DNA of 64,000 nt from NCBI RefSeq assembly GCF_030524025.1, contig NZ_JAUNHI010000005.1:1-64000 (forward strand), in the 5' to 3' direction. Positions 34,458-44,200 of the stretch are shown piece by piece. The notes below the pieces were generated by a model, which saw only the letters and a list, made by a program, of their open reading frames with translations, did no database searches and was not told the origin of the DNA. Every line of letters starts with the position of its first letter. The first letter of the stretch is position 1. A program made the translations under genes and the position numbers. The stretch comes from Actinomyces sp. Lineage in GTDB: Bacteria > Actinomycetota > Actinomycetes > Actinomycetales > Actinomycetaceae.

Positions 34458-35306
34458 TCAGCCCTTGACCGCTCCGGCCATGGCGAATCCACCGCCGGAA
34501 CGGCGCTGGACCAGGACGTAGAGGAGCAGGACGGGCAGTGAGTAGAAGATCGAGAAGGCGGCGAGCCTGCCGTAGGCGATCTCGCCGTGACTGCCGAAGA
34601 AGGTGTAGACGGCCACTGCCGCCGGCTGGTTCTCCGGGCTCATGAGCAGCACGAAGGGCACGAAGAAGTTCCCCCAGGCGGCCGTGAACACGTAGATGAA
34701 GACGACGGCGATGCCAGGCTTCATCAGCGGCACGACGACGTGCCACAGGGCTGCCATGCCTGAGGCTCCGTCGACCCAGGAGGCCTCCTCCAGGGAGATC
34801 GGCACCGAGTCCATGAAGTTCTTCATCATCCACACCGCCATCGGCAGGGAGGTCGCCGCCATGAACAGCACCGTGCCCGGCAGGGAGTCGAGCAGGCGGA
34901 AGGAGACGAACAGGGCGTAGACCGGCACCATCATCGCGGTGATCGGCAGGCAGGTGCCGAACAGGATCGTGTAGAGGAAGGCTCGGTTGAAGCGCATCTG
35001 GAAGCGCGAGAGCGGGTAGGCGGCCAGCACCGAGACGACAACGCACAGCGTGGCGGTGCCCAAGGAGATGAGAGCCGAGTTCCACAGCGGTCGGAGCGTG
35101 CCCTCCACGCTCATGATCGCGGTGAAGTTCTCCAGGGTCCACGAGGTGGGCAGCTTGACGGACACGGTGGCGTTGGCGTCGAGTGCCGCCAGCAGGATCC
35201 AGGCCAGGGGCAGGAGAAAGGCTGCGCCGATGAGCACGAGGGACACGGAGGCCGCTACGGCGACACCGTGCCGGCGGGGGGACGCAAGGGACAGTGCTGC
35301 GGACAT
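34458..35306 (-). CDS. carbohydrate ABC transporter permease (MalG-like)
   Basis: A 282-residue permease with six membrane helices, from VSLVLIGAAFLLPLAWILLA to FSIFYSLPVLLLYVL. The EAA cytoplasmic loop is in ISLEEASWVDGASGMAALWHVV. It starts 2 bases after the upstream permease stop codon. The cognate ATPase is not in the operon, as is common for CUT1 systems that share a single MsiK-type ATPase. Confidence 0.93.
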   Translation of the reverse strand: MSAALSLASPRRHGVAVAASVSLVLIGAAFLLPLAWILLAALDANATVSVKLPTSWTLENFTAIMSVEGTLRPLWNSALISLGTATLCVVVSVLAAYPLSRFQMRFNRAFLYTILFGTCLPITAMMVPVYALFVSFRLLDSLPGTVLFMAATSLPMAVWMMKNFMDSVPISLEEASWVDGASGMAALWHVVVPLMKPGIAVVFIYVFTAAWGNFFVPFVLLMSPENQPAAVAVYTFFGSHGEIAYGRLAAFSIFYSLPVLLLYVLVQRRSGGGFAMAGAVKG

Positions 35307-35307
35307 G

Positions 35308-36234
35308 TCAGTCCACCTCCGGTCGCAGGACTCGCATGTAGACCAGGGAGAAGACGGCGCCGACGACGAGGGTGACCGTGGCGATGGCGGTGCCGTAACC
35401 GACCTGGGAGAACTTGAAGGCCTCCTGGTAGGCCAGGACTGGCAGGGTGGATGAGGAGGTTCCCGGGCCGCCACCGGTCATCACCCAGATGAGGGTGAAG
35501 ACCCCCAGGGTCTGGAGGGTGATGAGCATGAGGTTGGTGGCAATCGAGCGGCGGATCATCGGCAAGGTGATCCGGGTGAACCGCTGGAAGGGTCCCGCCC
35601 CGTCGATCTGGGCGGACTCGATGACGTCCGGGGGGACCTCGGCCAGGGCGGCGTGGTAGACCATCATGGAGAAGGCGGTGCCACGCCAGACGTTGGCGAG
35701 GATGACCGAGAGCATCGGCAGGTTGAGCAACCAGCTCGGCTCGGGCAGGCCCAGTGCTGCGAGGATGGCGTTGAGGGTGCCGTCGGATGAGAAGAAGGCG
35801 TAGCAGGCGAAGGCGGCCACGATCTCGGGCAGGACCCAGGCCACGACGACGATACCGCCGACGACCGAGGGCAGCGGCCGGGGGGCGTGGCGCATGAGCA
35901 CGGCCAGGACCATGCCCAGCACGTTCTGCCCCACGATCGCCGAGGCCAGGACGAACACGGCGGTCAGTGCCACGGAGCGCAGGAAGCCCGGGTCGCTCAG
36001 CAGGGAGGTGTAGTTGTCCAGGCCGATGAACTCGGGGGAGGCGGCCCGGTACCCGCTCATGGCCCGGTTGGTCAAGGATCCGTACAGGGAGTAGAGGATC
36101 GGGCCCAGGAGGAATGAGGCCAGGAGCAGTACTGCGGGCAGGATCGGGGCGAGGCGCCCCAGTGTTCGACCGGTACGGCGGCGGGCGGCTCCCTTGCCGG
36201 TTCCCGCCGCCGCACCGGTTGCCGTGGAAGGCAT
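35308..36234 (-). CDS. carbohydrate ABC transporter permease (MalF-like)
   Basis: A 308-residue permease with six helices, starting with LAPILPAVLLLASFLLGPI. The EAA loop is in VPPDVIESAQIDGAGPFQRFTRI. It begins 1 base into the stop of the binding-protein gene, giving tight coupling. It pairs with the next permease as a CUT1-type sugar channel. Confidence 0.93.
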   Translation of the reverse strand: MPSTATGAAAGTGKGAARRRTGRTLGRLAPILPAVLLLASFLLGPILYSLYGSLTNRAMSGYRAASPEFIGLDNYTSLLSDPGFLRSVALTAVFVLASAIVGQNVLGMVLAVLMRHAPRPLPSVVGGIVVVAWVLPEIVAAFACYAFFSSDGTLNAILAALGLPEPSWLLNLPMLSVILANVWRGTAFSMMVYHAALAEVPPDVIESAQIDGAGPFQRFTRITLPMIRRSIATNLMLITLQTLGVFTLIWVMTGGGPGTSSSTLPVLAYQEAFKFSQVGYGTAIATVTLVVGAVFSLVYMRVLRPEVD

Positions 36235-37637
36235 CAGGCCTCCTGCACCTTGTCGTCGCCGACGATCTTGATCAGGCCGGCGTCGTAGGTGTCACTGGCC
36301 TCCTGGGGTGTGGCCTGGCCAGTGATGACCGACTCGCAGGCCGTCTGGATGTTGGAGGAGATCTGAGAGTAGTCGGGCGTGGCGGGGCGGAAGTGGGTGT
36401 ACTCCACCAGGCCGGAGAAGAACTCGAACGAGGGGTTGTAGCTCAGGTACTCCTCGGAGTCGGCCACGTCGGTGCGCACGGCGATGGCGGCGTTCTCGGT
36501 GGCGTACTTCAGGGCGTTCTCCTCGTTGAGGGCGATGGAGATGAACTGGAAGGCCGCCTCCGGGTTGGCGCACTGGGAGCCGATGGCCAGGGTCCAGCCG
36601 CCGGACATCGAGGTGAAGCCGGCGCCCTGCCCGGTCTGGGTGGGCATCTTGGCCAGGCCGATCGTCTCCTGCCACTGCGGCCACTCGTTGTCCCCGGACA
36701 TCCACAGGCCCGGCAGCCACGAGCCGTCGATGGCGATGGCCAGCTTGCCTTCGGGCAGGAGGCTGGAGACGACGCGTGAGCCGATCGTGGCGTCCAGGGC
36801 AAGGTCGAGGTCGGGACCCAGGCCCTCGTCGTAGACGGTCTTCATCAAGGTCAGGGAGTCGAGCATTCCGGTCGACTTGGTGTACCACTTCTGGGACGAG
36901 TCGTCGTACAGGACGTCGTCGGTGCCGTACAGGAGCATCTCGAAGCCCTGCATCGTGGTCTGCTCACCGCCGGCCTTGCCGGCATAGATGTTGAGCGGGA
37001 TGACGTCGGGGACCTTCTCCTTGATGGCACGGGCGGCCGCGAGGATCTCCTCCCAGGTGGTGGGCTGCCAGTCGGCGGGCAGCCCGGCCTTGGCGAAGAT
37101 GGTCTTGTTGAAGTAGATGCCGCGGGTGTCGGTGCCCATGGACACGCCGTAGGTCTTGCCGTCGTCGCCGACGCCGGCCTCCTTGGCGGAGTCCACGAAC
37201 TGGCTCCAGTCCTCCCAGCCGTCGAGGTACTCGTCGATCGGCATGAGGTAGCCCGCTGCGGCGTCGGAGCGGATCTGGAAGGTGTCCTCGTAGATGATGT
37301 CGGGCGCGGTGTCCGACGAGCCGTTCATGAGGGCGAGCTTGGTGAAGTACTGGTCCTGCTCGGCCTCGATGGGGTTGAGCTTGATGGTGACCTCGGAGTT
37401 GGCGGCCTCGAACTCCTTCTTGGCCTTGTGCAGCAGGTCGTCGAGCTGGAAGAAGGTCGAGGTCTTCTGGTAGGCGATGGTCAGCGTCGTGCTCGAGCGC
37501 TCCCCCGAGGAGCCGGAGCAGGCGGCCAGGGCTGCGGCTGCGGCAGTCAGCCCCGTGCCGACGAGGAAGGACCTGCGCGAGGGGGTGGGGAGGGCGGGGC
37601 GCCGCAGGGCGCCGGGGGATGGGGGTGGGGTGATCAT
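36234..37637 (-). CDS. sugar-binding lipoprotein of the mannoside ABC transporter
   Basis: A 467-residue family 1 extracellular solute-binding protein. The N-terminus has a twin-arginine motif SRRSFLVGTG, a hydrophobic core and a lipobox LAAC, so it is probably a Tat-exported lipoprotein. The mature part has SSTTLTIAYQKTSTFF, APDIIYEDTFQIRSDAAAG and an Asp/Trp-rich ligand cleft. The ATG at 37637 follows AAGGAGCC. It is the first gene of the operon binding protein, permease, permease, GH38. The substrate is inferred to be mannose-containing oligosaccharides because of the mannosidase. Confidence 0.9.
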   Translation of the reverse strand: MITPPPSPGALRRPALPTPSRRSFLVGTGLTAAAAALAACSGSSGERSSTTLTIAYQKTSTFFQLDDLLHKAKKEFEAANSEVTIKLNPIEAEQDQYFTKLALMNGSSDTAPDIIYEDTFQIRSDAAAGYLMPIDEYLDGWEDWSQFVDSAKEAGVGDDGKTYGVSMGTDTRGIYFNKTIFAKAGLPADWQPTTWEEILAAARAIKEKVPDVIPLNIYAGKAGGEQTTMQGFEMLLYGTDDVLYDDSSQKWYTKSTGMLDSLTLMKTVYDEGLGPDLDLALDATIGSRVVSSLLPEGKLAIAIDGSWLPGLWMSGDNEWPQWQETIGLAKMPTQTGQGAGFTSMSGGWTLAIGSQCANPEAAFQFISIALNEENALKYATENAAIAVRTDVADSEEYLSYNPSFEFFSGLVEYTHFRPATPDYSQISSNIQTACESVITGQATPQEASDTYDAGLIKIVGDDKVQEA

Positions 37638-37692
37638 GACGGGCTCCTTTGCACCGACGACATCCGCCGTGAATGTCGTGACGCAAATAACT

Positions 37693-37718
37693 CCATCAAA
37701 TGGATGAAATCCTGTCAA
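37693..37718 (-). promoter_or_regulatory. promoter/operator region of the mannoside operon
   Basis: A perfect -35 TTGACA (plus-strand TGTCAA, 37713-37718) faces the binding-protein gene. CCAT-CAA-ATGG (37693-37703), an 11-base dyad, lies where the -10/spacer should be and is a plausible ROK repressor site. The -10 itself is weak. Confidence 0.45.
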
Positions 37719-37933
37719 TGGGCTTGCTAGGAGCGTAACCAATTCGTGATCTTCGCGTGCGGGAAGTGCTCATGGTCCGTCATGGGCCCGGCCGTTGCCG
37801 GCCCGTGCCCGCGTGTGCGAGGCTGCGTCAGCCAGCGTCCCAAGCGGGTCGCGATGCCCGGGGCCGGTGGCGCCGCCCGGCCTTGGACGTGGAGCCCGGT
37901 CGACTCGCCCTGGTCGTGCTGCCCGGGGGCGCC

Positions 37934-39157
37934 TCACTGCGTGATGAGCAGGCGGGAATGGTCGGGGGAGAAGAGGCGGTCGAGGATGAGGCAGGCCGCC
38001 CCGACGGTCCCCGAGCTTGCCGCCAGGCGGGAGGTGTGCAGGGTCAGGGGCCGCGCCTGGCCATGGACGGCATGGTCATCGACAACCTCGTGCAACGCGG
38101 GCTCGCACAGGGATCGGACCGACTCCCACCGGGGTCCGGTCATGACGATGGCCGTGACGTCGAGCAGCTCGGCGACGACCAGGACCGCGGTCCCCAGCAC
38201 CCGGCCGGCTGAGCCGAAGACGCCGAGGGCGCGCGAGTCTCCCGCGTGGGCGAGCCCGAGCAGCCGGGTGAAGCCCAGGGACACGACGTGCGGGTCCCAG
38301 GACTCGGCGCTGCCCGGCAGGTCGATACCCAGCCGGTGGGCGTGGGCGACGAGCTCGCGCTCACCGAGGCACCCTCCCAGGGTCCACCGGTGCGGCGAGC
38401 CGGAGGCCGGGTCGCCGGGCAGATGCATCGTCTCCCCGGCGTTGCCGGAGGTGCCGCGGACCACCTGGCCCTCGATGACCGGCACGATCGCCGCCCCGGC
38501 GCCGATGTAGACGACCAGGAAGTCCTTGCGGTCGGGGGCCTCCCCAGTCCACAGCGCCGCCTTGGCCGCAGCGATGACGTCCTTGCCCAGGACGACGTCG
38601 ACCCCGGTGGCCCGGGCGAGCAGGGGACGCAGGGGCACGGTTCCCCAGTCGGGCAGCAGTGGCGGGCTGACCGACCCGGCCTTGTCGTCGATCGGCCCGG
38701 GAGCCGCCACCCCGATCCCCAGGAGCCGGGCGTCGGCCACGCCCGCGTCGGCGACCATCTGGCGGACCCGGTGGTGCAGATGCTCGACCAGGGCCTCGGG
38801 GTCTTGTGGTGAGGGCAGCGGGCCGTGGTGCTCGACAACCACCTCGCCGGTGAGGTCGACAACCGCGACGCCCAGGGCGGAGGGGTCGATGTGGATACCG
38901 ACGGCGAAGCCTCCGGTGGGGTCGAGCTCAAGGGCCATGCCCGGCCGGCCCCGGCCCTCCTGGGTCACCACGCCGGTCTCACGCACGAGCTTGTGGTCGA
39001 GCAGCGTTCGGGTCACGTTCGAGACCGTCTGGGCCGACAGGCCGGTGACACGGCCCAACTGGGCCCTGGTCAGGCCGTGGCCGGAGTGGCGGATCGCCTC
39101 AAGGACCACCGCCCGGTTGAAGGAGGACACGTGGGGAAGGTTGCTGCCATGGCGCAT
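37934..39157 (-). CDS. ROK family transcriptional repressor
   Basis: A 407-residue ROK repressor (NagC/XylR type). The N-terminal winged HTH is LTRAQLGRVTGLSAQTVSNVTRTLL (given in pieces: LTRAQLGRVTGL, then SAQTVSNVTRTLL). The sugar-kinase-like domain has VGIHIDPSALGVAVVDLTG, GIGVAAPGPID and FLVVYIGAGAAIVP. The usual ROK metal-site CxCGxxGC is reduced to LGGCLGERE, so it is unlikely to be a kinase. The ATG at 39157 has AGGAG 7 bases upstream. It lies between the mannoside operon and the divergent isomerase gene and most likely controls both. Confidence 0.9.
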   Translation of the reverse strand: MRHGSNLPHVSSFNRAVVLEAIRHSGHGLTRAQLGRVTGLSAQTVSNVTRTLLDHKLVRETGVVTQEGRGRPGMALELDPTGGFAVGIHIDPSALGVAVVDLTGEVVVEHHGPLPSPQDPEALVEHLHHRVRQMVADAGVADARLLGIGVAAPGPIDDKAGSVSPPLLPDWGTVPLRPLLARATGVDVVLGKDVIAAAKAALWTGEAPDRKDFLVVYIGAGAAIVPVIEGQVVRGTSGNAGETMHLPGDPASGSPHRWTLGGCLGERELVAHAHRLGIDLPGSAESWDPHVVSLGFTRLLGLAHAGDSRALGVFGSAGRVLGTAVLVVAELLDVTAIVMTGPRWESVRSLCEPALHEVVDDHAVHGQARPLTLHTSRLAASSGTVGAACLILDRLFSPDHSRLLITQ

Positions 39158-39344
39158 GCTCGACTCCTGCTCGATGGAGGGCGCGTGGTCCCATCCTGCC
39201 TCCGCCGGGAACCGGAGGTGGAGCGGACGCGACCGATCCGGATCAGACACGGACCGGGCGCGGCTGATACGGTGCGACGAGTCGCGTCGCGGGCCTCGGG
39301 CCGGCACAGCCGGCACCCGCGCGCACCGGGTCAAGGAGGACACC

Positions 39345-40694
39345 ATGGGACTGGGATGGTTCGGCGCACCTGAGCACAACCGCTGGCTCGCTGAGGAGAC
39401 GCACGCGCTGCTCCGCTTCGCCCGCGCGGCCGCCGTGCCGGCGGGATTCGGCTGGATCGGGTCGGACGGGAAGGTCGACACCTCCCACCCCGTCGAGCTG
39501 TGGATCACCGGACGCATGACTTTCGCCTTCTCCTTGGGGGCCCTCATGGGAGTCCCCGGCTGCCGGCGCTTCGCCGACCACGGCGTGCGCGCCCTGAGCA
39601 CGGCGCTGCGCGACCATGAGCGCGGCGGCTGGTACTCCGCGGTGCACCACGAGCTGGACGAGCAGGGCCGCGGGGTCCCGGTCGACCCGGAGGGCCGCAA
39701 GGAGTGCTACCAGCACGCCTTCGTCATGCTCGCCGCCGCCACCGCCACGGCCGCCGACCGGCCCGGGGCCCACGAGCTGCTGCGCGAGGCCATGGCCGTC
39801 CAGGACCGCTACTGGTGGGACGACACCTACGGCATGCCCGTGGAGTCCTACGCCGCCGACTTCACCGACCCGGAGGCCTACCGCGGCATCAACGCCGCCA
39901 TGCACACCGTCGAGGCCTACCTGGCCGCCACCGACGTCACCGGGGACACCGCCTGGCTCACGCGCGCGGTCCAGATCATCGACTTCGCGGTCAACGTTCA
40001 GGCGCGCGCCAACAGCTGGCGCCTGCCCGAGCACTACGACACGAGCTGGCGGCCCCGTCCGGACTACAACAAGGACGAGCCCGCCCACCCCTTCCGCCCC
40101 TACGGCGTCACGCCCGGCCACGGGTTGGAGTGGGCCCGCCTGACCGTCCAGGCCCGCGGCGCCCTTGTGGCCCGGTCCCTACCCGTGCCCGACTGGATGC
40201 TCGACGCCGCCGAGGAGCTGTTCGAGCGGGCGCGGTTGGACGGGTGGCGCGTCGACGGCGCCCCCGGCTTCGTCTACACGACCGACTTCGACGGCGAGCC
40301 GGTCGTCCATGAGCGGATGCACTGGGTGGTCTGCGAGGGGGTGAGCGCGGCCGCCGCGATCCGTCGGGCCCTGCTCGACGACGGCCGCGGCGAGATCGAG
40401 GTCGAGCACTACGAGCACTGCTACCGGTCCTGGCTCGACTACGCCGAGGAGTTCCTCATCGCCTCACCGGGGGTGTGGACCCACGAGCTCGACCGGGACA
40501 ACCGTCCCTCGACCCGCACCTGGGCGGGGCACCCGGACATCTACCACGCCCTGCAGACCACCCTCATCCCCCGCCTGCCGGTGTGGCCGGCGATGGGGCA
40601 GGCCCTGGCCGAGGGCCGCCTCGACAAGCCTGCCGCCCACATCCCGATCAAGGCCCAGCCCGCCCGCCGCCGGGGCCTGTTCGGCCGGTCCTGA
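39345..40694 (+). CDS. AGE family epimerase/isomerase (mannose isomerase-like)
   Basis: A 449-residue (alpha/alpha)6-barrel protein of the N-acylglucosamine 2-epimerase family. Catalytic-type histidines are visible in NAAMHTVEAYL, TPGHGLEWARL, HERMHWVVCEG and GHPDIYHALQ, a set closer to YihS/mannose isomerases than to RnBP. The ATG at 39345 is preceded by AAGGAGG. It is divergent from the ROK repressor. With the GH38 mannosidase nearby, conversion of released mannose to fructose is the most economical role (inference). Confidence 0.85.
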   Translation: MGLGWFGAPEHNRWLAEETHALLRFARAAAVPAGFGWIGSDGKVDTSHPVELWITGRMTFAFSLGALMGVPGCRRFADHGVRALSTALRDHERGGWYSAVHHELDEQGRGVPVDPEGRKECYQHAFVMLAAATATAADRPGAHELLREAMAVQDRYWWDDTYGMPVESYAADFTDPEAYRGINAAMHTVEAYLAATDVTGDTAWLTRAVQIIDFAVNVQARANSWRLPEHYDTSWRPRPDYNKDEPAHPFRPYGVTPGHGLEWARLTVQARGALVARSLPVPDWMLDAAEELFERARLDGWRVDGAPGFVYTTDFDGEPVVHERMHWVVCEGVSAAAAIRRALLDDGRGEIEVEHYEHCYRSWLDYAEEFLIASPGVWTHELDRDNRPSTRTWAGHPDIYHALQTTLIPRLPVWPAMGQALAEGRLDKPAAHIPIKAQPARRRGLFGRS

Positions 40695-40783
40695 CGGCGA
40701 CGTGCCGGCCACCGGTGGACGACGGGCCGGCCGGAGGTGGTAGTGTCGTGCACCGTCCCGTCGGCCTCGGCTGTCCGGGACTG

Positions 40784-40869
40784 GGAGAGGTGACAGAGCG
40801 GCCGAATGTGGCGGTCTTGAAAACCGCTGTGCGCCTGGCGCACCGGGGGTTCGAATCCCTCCCTCTCCG
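40784..40869 (+). tRNA. tRNA-Ser (anticodon TGA)
   Basis: Acceptor arms GGAGAGG/CCTCTCC with discriminator G. The anticodon stem is GCGGT/ACCGC with TGA at 40818-40820, followed by a long class II variable arm and GGTTCGAATC T-loop. CCA is not encoded. Confidence 0.97.
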
Positions 40870-40933
40870 CGCCCACCCGGTTTGCCCGGCGGGACGGCCG
40901 ACCGGTAGGCTGGCAGTCGCCCGCCAGGGTCAT

Positions 40934-41020
40934 GGAGATGTCGCATAGTGGCCTAGTGCGCCTTCCTGCTAAGAAGGTTGGGGATAAAACCCCTCGGGAG
41001 TTCGAATCTCCCCATCTCCG
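40934..41020 (+). tRNA. tRNA-Ser (anticodon GCT)
   Basis: Acceptor arms GGAGATG/CATCTCC with discriminator G and an encoded CCA at 41021-41023. The anticodon stem is CCTTC/GAAGG with GCT at 40968-40970, plus a long variable arm. It is 64 bases behind the other tRNA-Ser and probably co-transcribed. Confidence 0.97.
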
Positions 41021-41040
41021 CCACCGCTTCCCACCCGAGT

Positions 41041-41070
41041 GCGACCCCTGGCCTGCGGGCCCGGGGTCGC
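41041..41070 (+). terminator. hairpin downstream of the tRNA-Ser pair
   Basis: GCGACCCC (41041-41048) pairs with GGGGTCGC (41063-41070); there is no T-run. It lies 20 bases after tRNA-Ser(GCT). Confidence 0.5.
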
Positions 41071-41239
41071 CGTCCCGAGTCATCGCCGTCCGGTCAAGTC
41101 CCTTCCCACTGGTGCGGTCGCGGGACGAAGCTCCCCGCGGCGGTGTGTTCTTTGCCTCATCGCCCCGGAGTCGATACCGTCACCCGTGAGCCGTCGGCTC
41201 GCGTCTCCCGCGCCCACCCCTCGCCCAGGAAGCTGAACC

Positions 41240-44200
41240 GTGCCCACGATCCCAGCACGACGTCGTCTGCTCGCGGCCGCCGTCACGGCACTGACGGCCT
41301 GCGTCCTTGTCGTCCCGGCGGCCTCCGCCGCCCCCGATGACCCCTCCACCGGCTCCTCGGCTGATCCCTCCTCGAAGATCGCCCGCACCGTCACCCTGGC
41401 CGACGGCAGCCAGGCCGAGAACATTCCCGGCCGGTGGTTCATCGAGCTGACCGAGCCGGCCCAGAGTGCCGGCGGCTCGGCCTCCGCCATCGGCCAGGAG
41501 CAGGACGCCCTGGTCGAGGCCATCGACGACGCCGGGATCGAGGCCGAGGTGACGGCCGAGTACGGACAGCTGTGGAACGGCGTGACCCTGGCCGTCGACG
41601 AGGCCGAGCTCGACTCCCTGGCGGCGCTCGATGAGGTCGTCTCGATCCAGCCGGTCGTCGTCGTCCCGCGCCCCGAGTCCCAGGCCCAGGCCCAGGAGAT
41701 GACGCTCTCGCAGGCCGAGGCGGCCGAAGGCGTCTCGACCCCGCAGATGACCCACGCCCTGGGCATGACCGGCGCCGACGTCGCCCAGTCCCAGCTCGGT
41801 TACACCGGCGAGGGGGTCAGCATCGGCATCATCGACTCCGGCGTCGACTACGACCTGCCGGAGTTCGGCGGCACGGGTGTACCCGGGCCTGAGCCCGCCG
41901 ACGGGGATGGGTCGACGGCCTTCCCCACGGGGAAGGTGACCGCCGGATACGACTTCGTGGGCAACGCCTACGGCGACCCGGCCGCCCCGATAGCGACCCG
42001 CTACGCGGCCTCCCCGGACTCCTACCCCGACGACTGCGACGGCCACGGCACCCATGTGGCGGGCATCGCCGCCGCCGACGGGCAGCCGGGCACCGAGGAG
42101 ATCCGCGGTGTGGCCCCCGACGCCGACCTCGCCGTCTACCGCGTCCTCGGCTGCCAGGGCAGCACCGGGGCGGACGTCATCGCGGCGGCCATGGAGCGCG
42201 CGGCGGCCGACGGCGTCGACGTCGTCAACATCTCCATCGGCGCCGACTTCGTCGTCTTCACCGACTACCCCACCGCCGTGGCCGCCGAGAACCTCGCCTC
42301 CCAGGGGGTCATCGTCACCGCCTCCCAGGGCAACCTCGGTGAGGGCGGACGGTGGACGATGGGCGCCCCGGCGGCGGCCGAGCACGTCCTGGCCGTGGGC
42401 AGCGTCGACAACACCGTCGAGACGAACTTCTACCTCACGGTCTCCACGAGCCCTGGGCGGGAGATCCTCTACACCGAGGCCTCCGGCTCGACCGCCGCGG
42501 TCACGCGGGACGACGATGTCGCCATCGACCTTGTGGCCGCGGGCGACCCGGCCGCCGACGGGGGGGACGAGCCGACCGACGCCTCGGTGCTGTGCCAGGC
42601 CCTGCCGGACGGCTCCCTGAGCGGCAAGGCGGTTCTCGTGCGCCGCGGGGCCTGCGCCTTTCGGGACAAGGTCCTCAACGCCCAGAATGCCGGCGCCACC
42701 GCGGTCATCCTCGACAACAACGTCGAGGGGGGCTTCATCGCCGACCTGTACGGTGAGGACAACGCCGTCATCTCCGTGCCGGTGGTCACCATCTCCCAGG
42801 CCGACGGCCAGGCCATCCGCGCGGGGCTGACCGCCGACTCCACCTTCACCTTCTCCGAGGACTACTCCGAGTTCGCGGTCCCCACCACCGGCCAGGTCTC
42901 GTACTTCTCGTCCTGGGGACTCAACGAGCACCTGTCCCTCAAGCCCGACGTCGTCGCCCCCGGCGGCCTCATCTGGTCGACCTGGCCCCTGGAGAGCGAC
43001 GGTCCGCACCGGACGAGCTCGGGCACCTCGATGGCCTCCCCCTACGTGGCGGGGGCGGCCGCGCTCATCGTGCAGGCGCACCCGGAGATCAAGAACGCCC
43101 AGGGCTTCGAGGCCTTCGAGGAGGTCGCCTGGCGGCTGCGCTCGACGGCGGCGCCGGTCACCTGGACCCAGGCGGCCGGGGACCCCGCACTGCTCGAGCC
43201 CCTGGCCCGCCAGGGCGCCGGCCTCATCGCGGTCGACCGGGCGATCCAGGCCGAGCTGGAGACGGACCCGAGTGTCATCAACCTCGGTCAGTCCCAGGAC
43301 TACCCGTCCGGGCGCACGCAGACGTTCACCCTGACCAACCGCTCGGCGGCGCCCGTGACCTACGCCTTGAGCCATGTCGACGCGGTGACGATCACCGGTG
43401 GCTCCTGGACCCCCGTGCAGGGCACCTCCTCGCCCGCGACCGTGTCGACCGACGGCTCCAGCGTGACGGTGCCTGCCGGGGGCAGCGCGACCCTGGAGGT
43501 GACGATCACGGCCCCGGCGGGGATCGACGACGGTGACTTCTACGGCGGCTGGATCGTGCTCACCCCGGCGTCGGGGCAGGCGGCCGTGCGCATCCCCTTC
43601 TCCGGGGTCGGCGGCAACCTCGGCCAGGCCGAGGTCTTCGGGCCCAACACCGCCGTGGTCGACGCCGAGGGCGTCCCGGTGGACACCGCCACCTACGTCT
43701 TCGGCTCCTCGACGCGGACCACCGAGGGGATGTATGAGGACCGCCCCGGCGTCCTCATCGAACCGCTCATCCCCTTCCGCGGCGCGCTGCTGGAGGTCCT
43801 GGGGGTGGCCGCCGACGGGACCGTCACCGAGCTCGGTCAGGCCACCATCGACGAGAACTGGTACCTGCGCTCCGACGCCCCGTCGCTCGTGTGGGACGGC
43901 AGTTATGTCGATGAGTCGGGGGCGGTCCAGCAGGCGCCCACCGGGCAGTACCAGCTGCGGGTCAGTGTCCTGCCGGTGGGTGACGACGGCCGGCGCCCCG
44001 AGGACTGGGCGACGTGGACCTCCCCGACGATCAGCATCGACTGGAAGACCGAGGGGTACATCGAGCAGTCCGAGCTGAGCGTCGTGTCCCCGGCCGATGC
44101 CGTCGCTCTTGTCGACGACAACATCTTCACCACTGTCGAGCAGGACACGACCGCGCCCTACGACTCCGACCTGGGCGCCGTCTACGACCTGACCAGGGTG

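Noticed and set aside
34443..35142. N-terminal extension of the alpha-mannosidase frame
   Set aside because: The extra 234 residues are the antisense shadow of the permease gene; the conserved protein starts at the ATG at 34440.
38361..38931. Alternative frames inside the ROK gene
   Set aside because: They lack family motifs, whereas the 407-residue frame has a full HTH and kinase-like domain.
40784..41020. tRNA-Ser pair as an integration site for a genomic island
   Set aside because: No integrase, no duplicated tRNA end, and the neighbours are core-like genes.
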